A program made the translations under genes and the position numbers. Under the pieces are notes generated by a model. It saw only the letters and a list, made by a program, of their open reading frames with translations. It was not told the DNA's origin and searched no databases. DNA of 64,000 nucleotides. It comes from Telmatactis stephensoni (taxonomy: Eukaryota > Cnidaria > Anthozoa > Actiniaria > Isophelliidae). Of this stretch, positions 1 to 13,500 are shown piece after piece. The stretch lies in the NCBI GenBank assembly GCA_029948255.1, contig JALIZF010001631.1, forward strand, positions 124,001 to 188,000. Direction: 5' to 3'. Position 1 is the first letter of the stretch. Each line of letters begins with the position of its first letter.

Positions 1-1800
1 TGATGTTTTGATCCTTTTCTTTTCGGGTGAACGTAAAGCTGCCTTGGAAGAGATTAGGCCGCCAATAGAGGCATCCTATACAAATACAAATTGTTAAAAG
101 TAACTATGTAATTTATGCATGCTAACCAGCTGCAAGAAAATTCATTCCACCGGGGCAAATGCACACAACGAATAAGCACGTCAAAAGAGTTACAGGAAAA
201 CATGCGTATTCAAAATAACACTTACAGGTTTTTCAGGGCTGTTCCTTTGAGAAATTTTTTGGATGGATGGTGAGTTGCGCTTTCTAACATCAGAACAGCT
301 GAGGATCTTCCCGTCAACTGGTTCTCCGTCTTCATCAGAACTAATTTCTATTATAGTTAACGGTTTATCAATCTGTAAAGAGTTGTGAACAAACCAACTC
401 AAGCCTCATATTTAATTAAAACAAAGCGGCGAAAAGTGAACGTTGACAGTACCTTCATCACTTGTCCCTTGAAGACACTTGCACCAGGGTTATATAGTTC
501 TGGTCCATTGTGGTGAAATGCAGGTGCTCCTCGGTGCTTCTCGGTGCTCCTCGGTGCCTAAAAATAGTGAATGTAATTTAGTTAATTTTACTTCACAAAC
601 ATATAAGCATTTTGAATTTGGGCTAAAAAAAATTACCACCGCCTGTCGGAGATGATGAGGAATACTGCGGTAAGGGATTCTTGGCCAACAACATATAATG
701 GTTGCCGGTAAATGCAAGAAAAATTTCACCTTCCTTGTTTTCATTGAAGGGCTTGTTCACAGTTAATCTCTGTATTAGTCCAAAAAAAAGTAAAAAAAAA
801 AAACATAAAAAATACCCTTATTGGTAATGATATGTAATAACTGACTGGTTATAAAGTATATTATTTATGAAGAGCCCCTAAGAGTGACATAGTCTAATTA
901 TTCCGGAAATCGAATTTAATCGAATGCAATTATTTGATTGGATTTGATTACAAATCGCTCGTAATCTAAAAATCTCTCATTCGCCGGATTTCTAAATAAT
1001 AGTTATACTTTGATTGGATCGATTACAATCGAAAACAATTTAGGGGTGGAATATGAAGAAGCACAATCGAAAGTTCCATTGCGTTCGATTGGCAGAATTT
1101 CTTTGTGAGTTCGATTTTTATTCTGGCATTCGATGCAATACGAACGGTAATCGATGTAACTTCGCTTCCAAAGTGGAAGCCCAACTCATTGAAGTCTTTG
1201 AAAGCTTGAACTTGATTTTTCTGGAATTCTACTCACCCCTTTCAAATCCACAACATTTATATTCAAAGAAAACAACGTCGCCGCGCTCCTGATAACAGCG
1301 TGAGTTGCCATCTCGTCTTTCAATGCCATAACTGCCTCGTTCCACGTATCTGGGCGTTCCGGAAGAGAAGGGAAATCAGCATTGGAGAGATACTGAAATA
1401 GGTCGTCTTTCCCAGTCGTCCCGTCCTAAGGTGTGAATCGAAAAACCCTTCTTAGAAATTCCAGAGGACCAAGGGAGGGTTTTAGGAGTTCCTCAAAACG
1501 CAAGAGGGGCTGGGGATTTGTAATTAAACCAATTGGAAGCCTTTTGACATATTAAAGAGAAATTTATACTCTATAGCAGGTACTAAGCATAGAAATTACC
1601 TCATTGATGATATCAACCACTTGGTTTGAGAGCATAAATTCTTGGACCATGGTTACCACGTGCTCAACATCCATGCTTAGATATCTACCAATGCACTGGT
1701 AGAAACATTTGTTATAGGATCCAGTAGGGTCCAATACCAGAGTTAAGCCTTTCTTAGAAGCCTCAACCAAACATGAAAGGCGCTTGTTAACGTTTTCCAT
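1..1800 (-). CDS. OTU-domain cysteine protease (deubiquitinase-like), 3' end outside window
   Basis: Six exons on the minus strand join in frame: 1800-1600, 1425-1237, 769 to 637/640, about 529-453, 372-226 and 75-1 (continuing off the left edge). Roughly 270 residues are visible. Exon 1 starts with ATG directly after a CAG acceptor and carries the OTU Asp/Cys block (DPTGSYNKCFYQC). Exon 2 has the conserved middle helices (EMATHAVIRSAATLF), and exon 3 ends the fold with the catalytic-His strand FTGNHYMLL. These are the hallmarks of OTU cysteine proteases, which usually cleave ubiquitin. The following exons are low-complexity and charged (ISSDEDGEP; two SPEK motifs), typical of a disordered tail. 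The exon 3/exon 4 junction is uncertain: an acceptor at 530 restores phase, whereas the stronger TAG acceptor at 558 does not. OTU domains also occur in transposons, but six intron-split exons favour a host gene. Subfamily not assigned. Confidence 0.72.
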
Positions 1801-2174
1801 CTGGCATATGAATAGAGGAGTAACTTCAAAGTTGTTTACTATTTACTACAAACATCTGGCAAAAATAACTAATAAGTTAATACTATACTTACCATCAATA
1901 ACTGTTAATATCCTTATCGTCAAGGTTAAATATGTATGAATCGCAAGTCAAAGATCGATACAGAATGCTTCAAGAGAAGTAACCAACGTAGCTCGTTCAG
2001 CAAAGAACTCGAAAAGGTGAGATGAGAGGGGATTAAACATGACATAAACACAGTCAAGATTAGTTTAGATTAGTCCAGCGCTCTTTAATTACATGCAAAT
2101 GACATATAATACACAGTCCAGACACAGCAAATATAGGTACTCGATGTACCCGAGGAAAGAAAGAATGAATTGAG

Positions 2175-2177
<3 letters not shown>

Positions 2178-2218
<41 letters not shown>

Positions 2219-2225
2219 GGGGGGG
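2178..2225. repeat. (GA)n microsatellite followed by G18 tract
   Basis: About 30 bases of uninterrupted GA dinucleotides run directly into a run of about 18 G. The purine-only strand could form triplex or quadruplex structures. It produces a false polyserine/polyproline reading frame on the minus strand. Confidence 0.9.
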
Positions 2226-2922
2226 AGAGATTGAAGGAAATAAAAATTACATTACTTGCCCACAAATTATTCTCATTTCTCACTAACAAGTCCGTATTTC
2301 GAAACATTTACATACCACTTCGATTCGGTAATAATTGTTTAAGGTTATATAAACACCCCAACCAGACACCGACTGATAGGGCTGTCCCATTTTACGGTTC
2401 TCAAGATGGGAAGTCTAGATAGAAGTCTAAGAAAACAAAAATTATCGAGTTCGCTTGAATAAAATCGGCTTAATCTACTTCCAAAACGATGTGGCTGTTG
2501 TACTACTGATTCTTATAAGGATAGTGTCTTGTGAATCCTGCGAGTACAGTTTTTTTCAGTAATAGCAGTGGTACTGTTAGATCATAGATACAATAATACA
2601 CAGCAGGCTACATGACCACCGGCATGATATTGTTTCCTGTTACAGTATATCTATTTGGAGCTGCTGTGCTCAACATGGTTGAAGGTTTAATCATATTCCG
2701 CTAAGAAAGGTTTATACTTTTTTGTTAAATAACTGTAGAAGTAGATAGGCTATTTTGAATATTCTAGCGGAGAAGCGTAACGTGTGTGTGACCTTTACCG
2801 AAGTGATGACAAACACTGTACAACGCTGCGAACCAAGCCAAAATCACTCCGAGATAGACACAATTAAATTTTCATTTATAATATTTTTTTAATATTCATT
2901 ATAGATCATGTATATTTTTAAT

Positions 2923-3004
2923 GGAACCCTCGACTTGGGACCCTCGACCCTCGACTTGGGACCCTCGACTCTCGACGTACTTCCCTCGACCCTCGACCCT
3001 CGAC
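2923..3004. repeat. short tandem repeat of CCCTCGAC units
   Basis: About ten copies of CCCTCGAC, some extended by TTGGGA, are arranged head to tail. A multiple-frame open reading frame here is a by-product of the repeat. Confidence 0.8.
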
Positions 3005-3267
3005 TAAAAGGAAGACTCCGAAAACGAGTATTGAGGTTGGATTGAGAATTAGTACTGTTAGCATCGTCAGTATTATTGTTATCATTAGATAACAATAATA
3101 GCATGATGACGTTTTTGTCTCCTCTCTATACCAGAATCCTTTTCGAGTAGCTTTTGTCCGGTACAAACTATTGTGTTTGTATTCTCCAAGGAATATAAAA
3201 TTTGAATATGAAAGGCTCTTGAAAAGGATTCTGGAGTTGGGGAATACTGATAAAGTAGATACTTTAA

Positions 3268-3351
3268 TAGCCTGTGTAAAGCCGTTTCCCTCTCCCCTCC
3301 CCCCCCCCCAAAAAAGGGGGGGGGGGGGGAGAAACGGCTGTACACAGGCTA
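3268..3351. mobile_element. short fold-back element, TAGCCTGTG ends
   Basis: TAGCCTGTGTAAAGCCGTTT at the left is mirrored by AAACGGCTGTACACAGGCTA at the right, enclosing a C-run/A-run/G-run centre. The ends resemble those of the larger element at 55129-56378 (TAGCCTGCGTAGCGGCT), so this may be a minimal relative. Flanking 9-mers (atactttaa / atgcttact) match only partly, so a target duplication is not established. Confidence 0.65.
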
Positions 3352-4579
3352 ATGCTTACTGGTTCTTAAACAAGCCACAGGATCTCATTAATATATTAAA
3401 AGACTGATGGTCATTTCAATTAAACATTGGATATGTTTCCCAAAACCAATTGAATAAATAAATAGATAAATAAAAAAGGAAGAACGAAAAAAATTAAAAT
3501 GTCTAAAACGAGAAAAAGCCTTTTCAGTCGGTGTAGCGAATTTCCTTTTGAGTGAGAAATTACAATTTCATATTATGTTGCATCATTTTTGCCTTGTAAC
3601 CATTTCCGTTAATCATTTTAAAGCGATTTGTTTGCTTATTTAATGTTTTGACGATTGTGATCTTTTGCTGCAATAAACGAAAAGAAGGAAAGAATGAATG
3701 AATAAAAGAAGAAAAAGAAAGTTTCGGGCGATTGTTGATCGTTGTAAAATTTAGCATTGTTCCAATCCATGGCAAAATAATGCTTGTGTCGTTTGTGGTA
3801 TTTATTGATTATTTCACTACTATTTTTGGCATGTGTTTGTCTTTTGGTCGCTATGGTAACACTGGTAGAGTTGCTTGAGTATTTTGACCAATGAGGAGAC
3901 GTTATTCCATCGAGAACAATAGACTGGTTTTCGTGGTTAATTGTTATGCTAATTGACGACGCCAAGATGGTTCCTAAGCAGTGTTCTACAGCATGATTTA
4001 AAATTTGACAGTTTTAATCGCATTCCTACCTTCGAAATTCATCAATTATTCAACTATAAAAACCAGGAATTATAGCCAAGCTAAAGGCCTTATCAACAAG
4101 GAAACAAGTATTCAGAAAATCAGCTCAAATTTAAGGAAAATTCCTGTGAATTTTACACTTCATTTGTGTTGTGCTATGCACGTCGAGGGATCAAAAGTTT
4201 CCATTGAAATTGTCAAATTGCAACTGTAGAAGTTACTAGTTTTATTTGTGGGAACACAGCCAAGAACCAAAAGAAAGAACTTCACACTGCACAAGCGATT
4301 TGGCGCTGATAAACTCTCAATTTAGTCGGTGTTTCGAGAAGAAGATACTAAACTAGTACTAACTTCCGTTGGACAGCATTGTCGTCATAGAGATGTTGAA
4401 CAAGACTTGTCGAAAGATTGTTAAAAACTTCGCATGTAAAGTATGATTATACATCGATTGCCAACCAAAGCTTTTTGGTATCAAGATGGAGTAAATGTTG
4501 TTGAGATTGTCTGTTTATTCTTTAAGTAAGCTATTCAAATTGAGTTCAGAAAGCTCGTTCAGAATAAGAGACAATTAAG

Positions 4580-7500
4580 ATGACGATCTTGGACAAATCC
4601 ACAACGACAAAGTATCCATGTGTTGTTTTTGCGCTATTTTTAATCATTCCAAGTATGATTGTTGCCCAAACTAACAATACTGTGAGAGCAAATTCTACAA
4701 GTGGCGTGAATTGTCCTTCGGACTGTAAATGTTTCACCAGTGTTCCTCAGAATGTCACAGTTGTTTGGGGCTACAACGGTCATTTATGTAGTAGCAGTTC
4801 TGATTGTTATAATGAAAACGATCCTCGTGGAATACAAGGCAAGACGTTACCAAGGCAAAAGCCTGTTGTTATACATCTAGATGACAGACTTTTTTTCCAA
4901 GCAACTTCAAAAATGGCAGTGCCTATCAAACCATTCAACGTGTCTGAAAGCAGTTTTGATACTTGTACATTTGATGGTGCTGAGATTACTTCATCTTTTA
5001 CTCCATCATTGTTTGAGGTGTCTAACAAGTTTATCAACACAACAGGTATAAAGTACTTTATTACAGACAGTTCCAACATGGTTTATCGCTGTGAATTTGG
5101 CTTAAAACTTGAAGTATATGTTCGCAGTAGGCAGCCATGTATCAATCCACTGGCACCAGGAAGTGATGTATGTAGTAACAAAGGACTATGCAGCAATTGT
5201 CCTAATACATTCTTTACTTTCAACACCTCTTGTATATGTGAAACTGGCTATATTGGTTCATATTGCGAGGAACTTAATAGCTGCCACAGCACACTGAACC
5301 CATGTCGTAATGGTGCAACATGTATTGATAGACAATCTGGATTGGTGGATGATTATGTATGCAACTGTATTACAGGCTACAGTGGAAGACATTGTGAAAC
5401 CAATATTAATGATTGTGTCCCTGAACCATGTCAAAATGGTGGTCTTTGTCTTGACGAGGTTAACAATTATAGGTGTCTGTGTCAACCTGGTTACCATGGG
5501 AGGAACTGCTCTGAACTCAAACCCAACCCTTGTAATCCTAATCCATGTGTAAATGGTGGCACCTGTGACTTAGCAGGCAGTAGCCGTCTAAACTATACTT
5601 GCACTTGTCCTCAGTCATTTGGAGGGAAAAACTGTTCAGACAATGTGACATTATCCAGTAGTGTTGATATTACTGGTAAGTCAAGTGTCACTCCTGTCAC
5701 TAGTTTTACACTTGATGTTTCATCATCCAGTAAGCAAACAGATGTACTTACACAAACAATGCATTTTACAGTATTTCCATCACAGTCAAGTGATATCACT
5801 TCAAGTCAACAAATAGTTGTTTCACAAACTATTGTACAGGTGTCTCCTTCTTCACAACTTTTAAGCACTGCTTTTCCTTTGCCTTCTGCAAGTGTAACTT
5901 CTGTGAAGTCAATTGCGAGCAGTGTTGACTTGTCAACAGTACAATCTGTTGTAACATCAGTAACTGATTCTGTAAGCTTAGCATCTTCCTCAGCAATCAA
6001 TGTTACTTCTTCTTCAACCATTCATTCATCCACTGTAGAACCCACAGTTAATTCCACAACCACCTTTGTAGCAATGTCTTCAACAACAGCATCTTCTAAG
6101 TCTTCAAGCATAAACCAGTTTGAGAATTCCACTTCAACACCAACTTTAACAGTTGATGTCTCAACCACTTCAAGTCCAGAACCGTACATTAACTCTACAC
6201 TTGCAGTAAGCAAATTCAGAACAGACACATCAACCATTTTTATGACTTCTTTAGTAGTAAACAAAACATCTTCAGCAACACCCCAAACTAACATGCTAAC
6301 ATCAGTTGAAGTTGTTCCATCAGTTCATTCAGAGGCATTAAGCACATCAATATTGGGCACAGTTTCTTATGTACCCTCAACTCAAATAGAGACAGTAGCA
6401 ACAAGTTCATCCTATTCTATGGATTCTTTAGTATCTACCACAATGGTGACACCACCAATGACAGTACTACCAACATCTTCACTGAGCACTGAAGTACAGA
6501 CGGTGTTGGCAACTGTAACATCACAACTGGTAACAAGTACTATAACAACATCAAGTCCCATTGGGTCAGTGGTTGTATCATCATCAATGACATCATCCCG
6601 GACAGGTCCAACACCATCATCAGTAATCCTGGAGACATCTTCCACAAAAGTTATTATGTCCACATCAATGATTCTACCATCATCATCATCATTGGTGATT
6701 CCCTCATCATCAGTGGTAGCAACAGTTACCCCTACAGTGCCCCCTACAACTGTTCCTTTGAAGGATCAAACCTGCAAGGACAACCCCTGTAACAGAGGAA
6801 CATGTTTGAATGTACCTGATTCACTGGGCTTCAACTTCACTTGTCAGTGTCCCAAACCAACGTTTGGACCAAGATGTAGTACAGGTAAAACACAGATTTA
6901 CAATACAGATTTACAATACAGATTTACAATACAGATTTACAATGCATTTTACTAGATTTTAGAACAGGTTGGTTTTGGTTACAGGTTCACAAAACTTTGG
7001 TCACACACATTCTGAAGTTAATTTGCAAGTTACCAAGTTGGTTACGAACTTTGAAATTTCAAAGCAAACTTGGTTCAATGAAGTGTAACAAGGTTACATC
7101 TAGAAATTGCATATTTTCTGAAATTGTATCTAAAAACCCTACTGATGTCTCAAAAATATTATTCTAAACTCCTTTACTGAAATTATTTAACTGTTTTGGA
7201 GTATGGTAGTTGGGGTTTTAGATCCAATTTCAGTAAATTATGTGATTTCTAGATATAAACACATCATGGTTCGTTGCCAAGTTCACTTGAGTTTGAAATT
7301 CTGAATTTCTAACCAACTTGGGAACCCGTGAATGAACTTTTGTTTTGTGAAATTCAAATTACTCTTAGTAACAGAATATCAATCCCTGTCTAGTTAAACT
7401 TCCTTATGAAATAAACAAAGTCCTTTGTAACACTGGCACGAAATTTCTGAAGGAAAACATCTCTACGGGGTTTGTAGTGTTTTGAAGTATCAAAATTCCA

Positions 7501-10500
7501 TGACTTCCAATGACCAAAATTCCGTTTTCCATGACCAAAATTTAGCTGAAACTTTTCATGAAATACATTCCATTGGAAAAATAAAATTTTATCATTGCTC
7601 AGTGATTGCGTACAAGGATGCTCCAGTACTGAGGCTAAGAAGAAAATCTGTCTATACATATTCAACTAAAGTCTGTTTTATCATTGTTAGATTTCAAGCT
7701 TCATTTTCCTCGATTTGGCAACAATTCCTATCTTGTCCACAAACCCATTGCTTTCGCCCCTGGCTTCAATAAGATTGTTATCACTTTCAAAACAACCCAA
7801 GAAAATGGTTTGCTGTTCTACTCTACCCACAAAAAATACAGGGATTTTATTCAGCTTTACATAATAAATGGTGAACTAGAGTACAGATTTGATCCTGGTG
7901 ACAGTTTGGTGGCAATAAGAAGTGATATCAAAGTAAATACTGGAGAGATAGTCATTGCTGTTGTCACGTAAGTTTGCAATGAGAATACAAGTGTACAATC
8001 CACTGTATCTATTAGACTGTCAGTGTAACTGTGTCTAACTACAGTAGTTAGAACACATGTCATAATGTGGTAACTGACAATGTCATAATGTGACCAAAGA
8101 ACTTGTTTTGATACCCTGACAATATATTGCCGGGTTTCATATGACATTTTATTCTCAATCTTGCTGGAATTTTTATCAGCTGAAAGACAAGTTTTGAAGA
8201 GAAAATTCTCTGGTTGAGAGCACATGGTGGTCAATGTTTGTGAGGCAGATAATGAGATTCATTATCTGTTTGAAACCCAGCACTAGACCTACAGTTGTTA
8301 CACTGTAACAGCACGGTTTATGTCATTTATCACAGTCAGATATGTCGGTAATGATGTCATGTGTTACCTTTCTTTATTATAAATAAAGTTATCAAATATT
8401 ATATACCGGTAAATCAACTCTATTTGCTAGTGATATTCAACAGATCTTTGTCTAATGTTAATAAAAATGTAATAACGATTCGTAAATATTCATATGTAAA
8501 TAAATATGATTTGTAAGGACATTTATGAATGAAGCATTAGTGTATAAATAACAAAATATTATAATAATAATATTATTACTACTGTCAGTTGTGAACATTA
8601 TGATCCTATAATGAGAATTGGCAGTAATGTAATGCCATACCACTTAATATGCAGTACGTAAGTCAGCTATGAGTGTGTCAGTGAGCCAATAATTACTTCA
8701 CTGTTCACAGATATGACAGCAAGAACAAAGAAGGTTCCTTGCAAGTTAACAATGGCACAGCCCAGAAAGTCAAGGCAAGAGGAAGATACGTTGGTATTGG
8801 GCTGTACAATGAATGGTACATTGGTGGAATGCCTCCAGGTAAAACATTTGGTTCCAATGATGAAGCTAAGTCCACACCAACATTCCATGGTTGTATAAGG
8901 GACATTGAACTCAATGGTGACCAAATAGCGTTCACAGGTATGGGATGCATAAATCTCTTTTGTGTTATCACTTAACCAGTTGATGATACCATTACAGCAG
9001 ATTTCCCCGTGAAATGGACTGTGCCATGACTATATCATTGATACTATAAAAACATTCCAAGTTCCTGCCCTAACTGTGCCATGTTCACAGTCATACAATA
9101 GTTATGTTGAAACAATTAGTACTTACAATATTATTGCTGATAAGGGACAAGGCTTGAAGCATGAGTAATGTAAGTTGTACTCTCTTAATTTTTATGCCAT
9201 TATTGTTACAGATTTCCATCAATTCCTTTCATATATACTATAATTATTATTCAATTCTAAAACAAGTTTCATTGTTGACTACAGAGGCAACTGACTGGAA
9301 TAATATCAATGAATGTGACCAACCATGTGATCACAAGCCATGTCATAACAATGGCCAATGTGTTGGTGATATCAATGACCCTCATGACTATCAATGCAAG
9401 TGTCCTGTTGGTTTTGAAGGGAAAAACTGTAAAACCAGCAGAGTTTGCAGTGGAGATCCATGCAAGGGTGGACTGTGTCTTGCTAATGCTACTAACAGTG
9501 GGAAAATATGCTTGTGTCCATATGGAAGAAGTGGTATGAGCTGTGAAAAAGGTATGGTTTTAGTAACCAGGAGTATTATCACTTATGGCTCCTGCATGCT
9601 ATGGCTTTTGTGTGGTCACATTACTAAGAATCTTTATGTTTTTGTTAGATATAAACATCACTGTGCCAACATTCTCCATGGTAAATAACTATGCTTCCTA
9701 CATACAATATCAAGTTCCAGTCCTAAGTGGTCAACACTTCACCATTACTCTTCAGTTCAAGATTGACAACTCTTCTGGAGCATGTGCAAGTAGCTTACTG
9801 ATGTTTAGTGGACAAGACCAGTATCAGGGTAAAGGTGATGACTTTATTGCACTTGGTATAAGTGGTAATACGGTTGTATTCCAATATAATCTTGGCAGTG
9901 GTATTGCAAGAATAAGTAGTGACCCATTAGACAACAATCTGGAGTGGCATTCTATAACGGCAGGACGCAGTGGAAAAGAAGGGTATCTTTATGTTGATAA
10001 CCAGGTATCTAAACGTGGGAGTTCCCCTGGAGAATTAGTAGGCCTTAACCTATACAGTCCACTATATATAGGTGGGGTTCCTGATGTTACTGAGCTACCT
10101 AGTAATGTGGAGTTCAAGTGTGGTTTTCAAGGGTATATAACCAATGTAGCAGTCAGGTTTAGCTCTACAAAACCCTTTATTTCTTTGTTGACATCTCAAA
10201 CATCAGTCAGTAATAGCTGGCCAGTGGTTTCAGGAAGAAATATTGGTGATAAAAGTTACAATGGATGCAATGGGAGCTACCCATGCCAGAACAATGGCAC
10301 ATGTGTGGCTAAAGGTGCTAGTGTTTCCTGCTCCTGTGTCAATGGCTGGAAAGGAATGTTCTGTTCAAGCAAAGACATACCTTGTATTAACCACAACCCA
10401 TGTGTTGCTGTAAAAGCAACATGCCGAGAAGTAAACAATAAAGCTGTCTGTGACTGTCCCTTGGGAAAAACTGGCCAGACTTGTTCACAGTGTAAGTCAA

Positions 10501-13500
10501 TAAATAAATAAGTTACTAACAATTGTCTAGTTTATATGCTATTGGCCATTGAGTGCAGATTTAAAACAGTGTCAGTCAAGATGTTTTCCAGAGTAAAATT
10601 GCAACTGTTTCAAATTCAGACTGCTTGATGGTTTCAGCCTCACAGATGTACAGTACATAGCAACCATTTTCTATCCAGGTCCCACCACACTCCACCATGA
10701 CCAAACAAAATGGCCAGGGTTAAAAGTTAGGAGCTGATCCATTTTGTTTGGGTTCCTAGAAGAACAAAAAGTTGGTTGGCCAAGCTCATACATTTGGCCA
10801 TAGGCACCCATTAGCCAGCAGCCTTGAGGGTACTTGCTATGTAGGTTGAATACAAGACTTCCAGAATTTTCATATAATGACAATGCAGTTAGTGTCTTAC
10901 CCAGTGCTCTTGTTAATTAATGTTAATCTTTTACAGCAATCTCTATTCAACAACCTCGTTTCAATGAAAACTCCTACATGGCCTTCAGTCCTTCCAATGT
11001 GTCAGGACAAGACATTTACATCAGGGCAAACACCAACATTAAGATTATCTTCACTCCAACTAATCAAAATGGTCTTTTGTTTTATGTGGCTCACAAGATC
11101 TCAAGTCAGAGAGGGGATTTCCTGTCAATCAGTTTTCATAATGGGTAAGTCAGCATCTGTGGAAATACATACCACTTATTAGATGTTTTCTTGTGTATTA
11201 CGGGCTATTTTACGAGTCGCGTATGTATTTTGCCGAGCCTTTGTTTTATGTACAATATGGCCAACCAGTTTTCAACTATGTAATACGGCATATAATACGG
11301 CCTCATATTTGCTTAGTTCTCTCATCCTTATATGGTAAAATTACGTCATAGTTATATAAAAGTTAATTTGTTAATTGAACACCCTAGATAAACTTGTTGG
11401 CAAGGAGGCCATTTTTAAGCAAGTCTAGTTTTCCCCATGCAGGGATCTAGAATTGAGGTGATGGCAATCTTACAGAAATGTCCATTTATGGAAGGGATAA
11501 ATACCGAGAAGTGAGGCTTTTAGCCATATACATCCCGAGGGCCGTAGGCCCGAGGGATGTATATGGATAAAAGCCGAGCTTCGAGGTATTTATCTGCCTT
11601 ATTATATGATTGAGGAGGTTTTCACACAAAAGCGATTCAAAAAGACAATCACTAATTAGATCATTGTTACCGAATTCCCAGAAGAAAACCTTAAATAATT
11701 GTTTTTCAATTCTATTCAGAGAAACACTAACGAACTTCATGATAACACACAAAAGATTTTTTTGTTGAGAAGATTCCATCAGTTAGCTCAGTAGTCTATA
11801 GTGGTTAAAAGCGGGTATAGGAGTGCAGAAAGTCTCGGGTTCGAATCTCTGTCATTTATCAAAGACTTTTTTTCCACCAAAAATCGCTACTTAGTATATT
11901 TCTAAGAAAATTTCTAAGTCTTGATGTCCACACATAAATCATCTAAGGAAGTATGGAACGAAATTATAAATTCAAGTGATGTATCTAGATAAACCCCGGG
12001 AATTAGAAATTCAAGTGATTTATACAGATACATCCCGGAGAAGCTCTATATAAAACCCTTGAATATATAATCATCGTGAATTTAGTGATTTAAAGTCCTA
12101 TGAATAACAAAGAAAACAGACTCAATCATATAATAATTTAGTATATAGTTTACTGCAACAATAAAAACCTCAGCTAAGGCTTAAACTTTCGGTCTCTTGT
12201 AGATATGTGCACTATCGTTATGATCTTGGTAGTGGTGTAGCCAAGTTACAAAGCCAAAATACTGTTGCTCTCAACACTGAACATACAGTAGAAATCACTC
12301 GTACCAGCAAGACAGGAACATTAACAGTAGACAGTCAATCAAAAATATCTGGAACATCTCCACTTGATGCTGTTGCTCTTGATGTTACATCGTTTTTCTA
12401 CCTTGGAGGAGTTCCACAGCTATCATCTGTCAACCCTAGTGCAGTGTTTGATAGTTCATCTTTAAAAGACTTCGTTGGTTGTGTGAAGTCAGTCAAGGTA
12501 TGACAGTATTCAATGATAAAGGTCCTTCTACATGACCATTATTTTCTATGGAATTTCTCCATCTAAACAAGCAAAGTTCACTGCATTTGTCCTATGAAAT
12601 TTGGTCAAATGTGCTCAAACACATAAGCAAAAAAACATTTGACAAATAAAATTTGCCATAGAACATTTGCTTGTTTGAAAGGGCCTTACAGTGCGTTTCA
12701 CATAACTTTTGACAGGTGAGTTCCGAATTCAGTTCGTTCGGAAGTTCCGAAGTTCTAAGTCGTACTTTGGAAGTTTTCACAACGAACTTCGTTGGCGAAC
12801 TTCCAACTACTTGCATCGCGTAAATTCGGTAATTCAGTTAGAATCAACTTCGTGGTTTTAGTCAGCATCGATTTAGTTATGAGTTTCTTAGCTTTAGCAA
12901 ACAGGGAAGTGCTGTGCCTAAAGAGGTTCACAATTTATTTACTGAAAGATCGCTTGAAGGAGAAAAACAAGCTCAAATTACCGTTTGTTGCGGCAAATAG
13001 ATATATTTTTGAGAAGTGGTTGTGCCGAGGCAATACAGGGAGAAAATAGAATAATTATTTCAAGTACATAAAAAGCAATCAAGATACAACTGAGATTCAG
13101 TTTTGGTGGCTCTCTTTTTTCGCTATAAATGCACCTTTGTTTTGGTATGTATGCAAATAAAAAGTGTAGACATGTCATCTTTGAGACCGACCACCAAAGA
13201 TCTTATCTTTAAGCTTTACCCTAAATTCGATTCCTGACAAAGAAAAACTCATGTTTGGCAAATTAAATCTGAAGCATTTACATGTAAGATTTATAGATAA
13301 ACTGCTTCGAAGAATCTTTCTGTATAATAATAAATCAGAATATAAATATGATAGTTAGTAAAACGCCTAGAGCCGGGTTCTTTTGGCCAAGTTTGTTTTT
13401 GTCGTTCAATAATTTCAAGGATAGTTGGCTTTGTAAGATATTATCCATGTCATTCTTTCATATTGTGTTTTAAAAAGTTGACAACCATGCCTTAAACTCC

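Larger units (their letters stand above)
1801..4579. other. intergenic region, OTU gene to EGF/LamG gene
   Basis: No supported coding exon on either strand. It holds simple repeats and one fold-back element, listed separately. The two flanking genes are divergent, so both promoters should lie here. A CCAAGATGG sequence near 3962-3970 resembles a YY1-type initiator, but no TATA box or other decisive core motif is visible. Confidence 0.5.

Noticed and set aside
2089..2307. 72-codon frame with poly-Pro and Leu-Ser repeats
   Set aside because: Caused by the (GA)n(G)n microsatellite.
3636..3965. 109-codon minus-strand frame
   Set aside because: No ATG at the expected start, low complexity at the end (poly-F), no homology.
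5109..6663. Several 60-90 codon frames overlapping exon 1 of the EGF/LamG gene
   Set aside because: Shadows of the Ser/Thr/Val-rich coding exon in other frames.
11783..11849. Functional tRNA gene
   Set aside because: A and B boxes are present, but no cloverleaf with a paired acceptor stem could be drawn.
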